Part shown: positions 5,878 through 6,061 of the stretch, piece by piece
How the letters are laid out: the number at the start of each line of letters is the position of its first letter
Position numbering within the stretch: position 1 is the stretch's first letter
Assembly (NCBI GenBank): GCA_937896705.1
Contig: CALBOC010000346.1
Span: forward strand, 1 to 6,061
Length of the DNA: 6,061 nucleotides
Source of the DNA: an uncultured Micrococcaceae bacterium
GTDB taxonomy: Bacteria; Actinomycetota; Actinomycetes; Actinomycetales; Micrococcaceae
Reading direction: 5' to 3'
Program-made: the position numbers and the translations under genes
The notes under the pieces: generated by a model
The model's database searches: none
The model's input: the letters and a program-made list of their open reading frames with translations, nothing else
Told to the model about the DNA's origin: nothing

Positions 5878-5930
5878 GCTATGCAGCACATGCTCAGCGG
5901 AGAGCTATCCCATAGGTGGTCCTGATGCGT

Positions 5931-5936
5931 TAGCCT
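5931..5936 (+). promoter_or_regulatory. Candidate -10 box for leaderless MFS transcript
   Basis: TAGCCT fits TANNNT and ends exactly 6 nt before the GTG at 5943, which has no Shine-Dalgarno. It also contains the in-frame stop that rules out any further upstream start. No -35 is recognisable. Confidence 0.35.
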
Positions 5937-5942
5937 AGCTTC

Positions 5943-6061
5943 GTGACTGGACAACAACTTCGCCCTACGAGATCCTCGTGGATCGCCTTTGCCGTCGCCA
6001 CCTCGGTGGCGGTCTTGACGATCCTTGACGTGGTCAAAGTCAACGTTGTCCTGACCCCATT
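5943..6061 (+). CDS. MFS transporter of the DHA2 (14-TM drug exporter) type, 3'-truncated
   Basis: The first 39 codons plus two bases are visible, running off the window edge. After a short polar, basic N-terminus (VTGQQLRPTRSS) comes one hydrophobic segment, from WIAFAVATSVAVLTILD into VVKVNVVLTP. The LDxxxVNVxL pattern at the end of TM1 is typical of EmrB/QacA-type (DHA2) proton-driven exporters, where it usually reads LDxTIVNVALP. The Lys within this motif (VVKVNV) is unusual. The GTG at 5943 is the first possible start after an in-frame stop at 5931 and is preceded at 6 nt by TAGCCT, suggesting a leaderless mRNA. The substrate is unknown. The call rests on one transmembrane segment and should be read as probable. 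Confidence 0.7.
   Translation, partial: MTGQQLRPTRSSWIAFAVATSVAVLTILDVVKVNVVLTP

Noticed and set aside
5857..5878. The palindrome as an intrinsic terminator
   Set aside because: No T-run follows on either strand, and it lies between two divergent gene starts, where an operator fits better.
5627..5938. Plus-strand frame of 103 codons across the YchJ-like 5' end and the intergenic region
   Set aside because: Mostly antisense to the YchJ-like gene, with no family resemblance and no start signal; treated as chance.
1..6061. A mobile element, CRISPR array, toxin-antitoxin or novel defence system
   Set aside because: No transposase, integrase, direct-repeat array, attachment site or small toxin-like pair is visible; every sizeable gene belongs to a known housekeeping, transport or stress family. 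The macrodomain protein alone is not evidence of a defence system, because no ADP-ribosyltransferase partner is in view.

Overview
The window looks like ordinary chromosome from a high-GC Gram-positive bacterium (Actinomycetota, most likely Micrococcales; the genus cannot be fixed from this sequence). The evidence is the GC-rich third positions, several GTG starts, protein sequences of actinobacterial flavour, and genes that lack a Shine-Dalgarno sequence but have a TANNNT -10 hexamer 6-7 nt before the start codon, the usual leaderless layout in this phylum. There are no RNA genes, CRISPR arrays or insertion sequences. Coding density is very high and no gene-free stretch exceeds about 150 bp.

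Layout. 1-722 (+) is the 3' part of an oligopeptide/nickel-type ABC transporter ATPase, followed by a hairpin terminator. 2551-763 (-) is a tight three-gene operon read leftward: a metallo-beta-lactamase-fold hydrolase, a universal stress protein and a macrodomain ADP-ribose hydrolase, with 3-4 nt gaps. 2552-3664 (+) is a glutathionyl-hydroquinone-reductase-like (Xi-class) GST, divergent from the hydrolase with no intergenic space. 5796-3669 (-) is a second leftward set: a YchJ-like SEC-C protein, an L-asparaginase and an SDR oxidoreductase, convergent with the GST across 4 nt. 5943-6061 (+) is the start of an MFS exporter of the 14-TM drug-exporter type, cut by the window edge.

How the genes may work together (inference). 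The MBL-Usp-macrodomain operon pairs a hydrolase with two nucleotide-binding stress proteins. The adjacent GST-like reductase suggests a stress/detoxification neighbourhood. The asparaginase-SDR pair is close enough to be co-translated but has no obvious shared pathway. No new defence or mobile system is visible. The most interesting points are regulatory: divergent genes sharing a palindromic CATATG start junction, probable leaderless promoters, a near-perfect palindrome before the MFS gene, and a GST-type enzyme in a lineage that usually makes mycothiol instead of glutathione.
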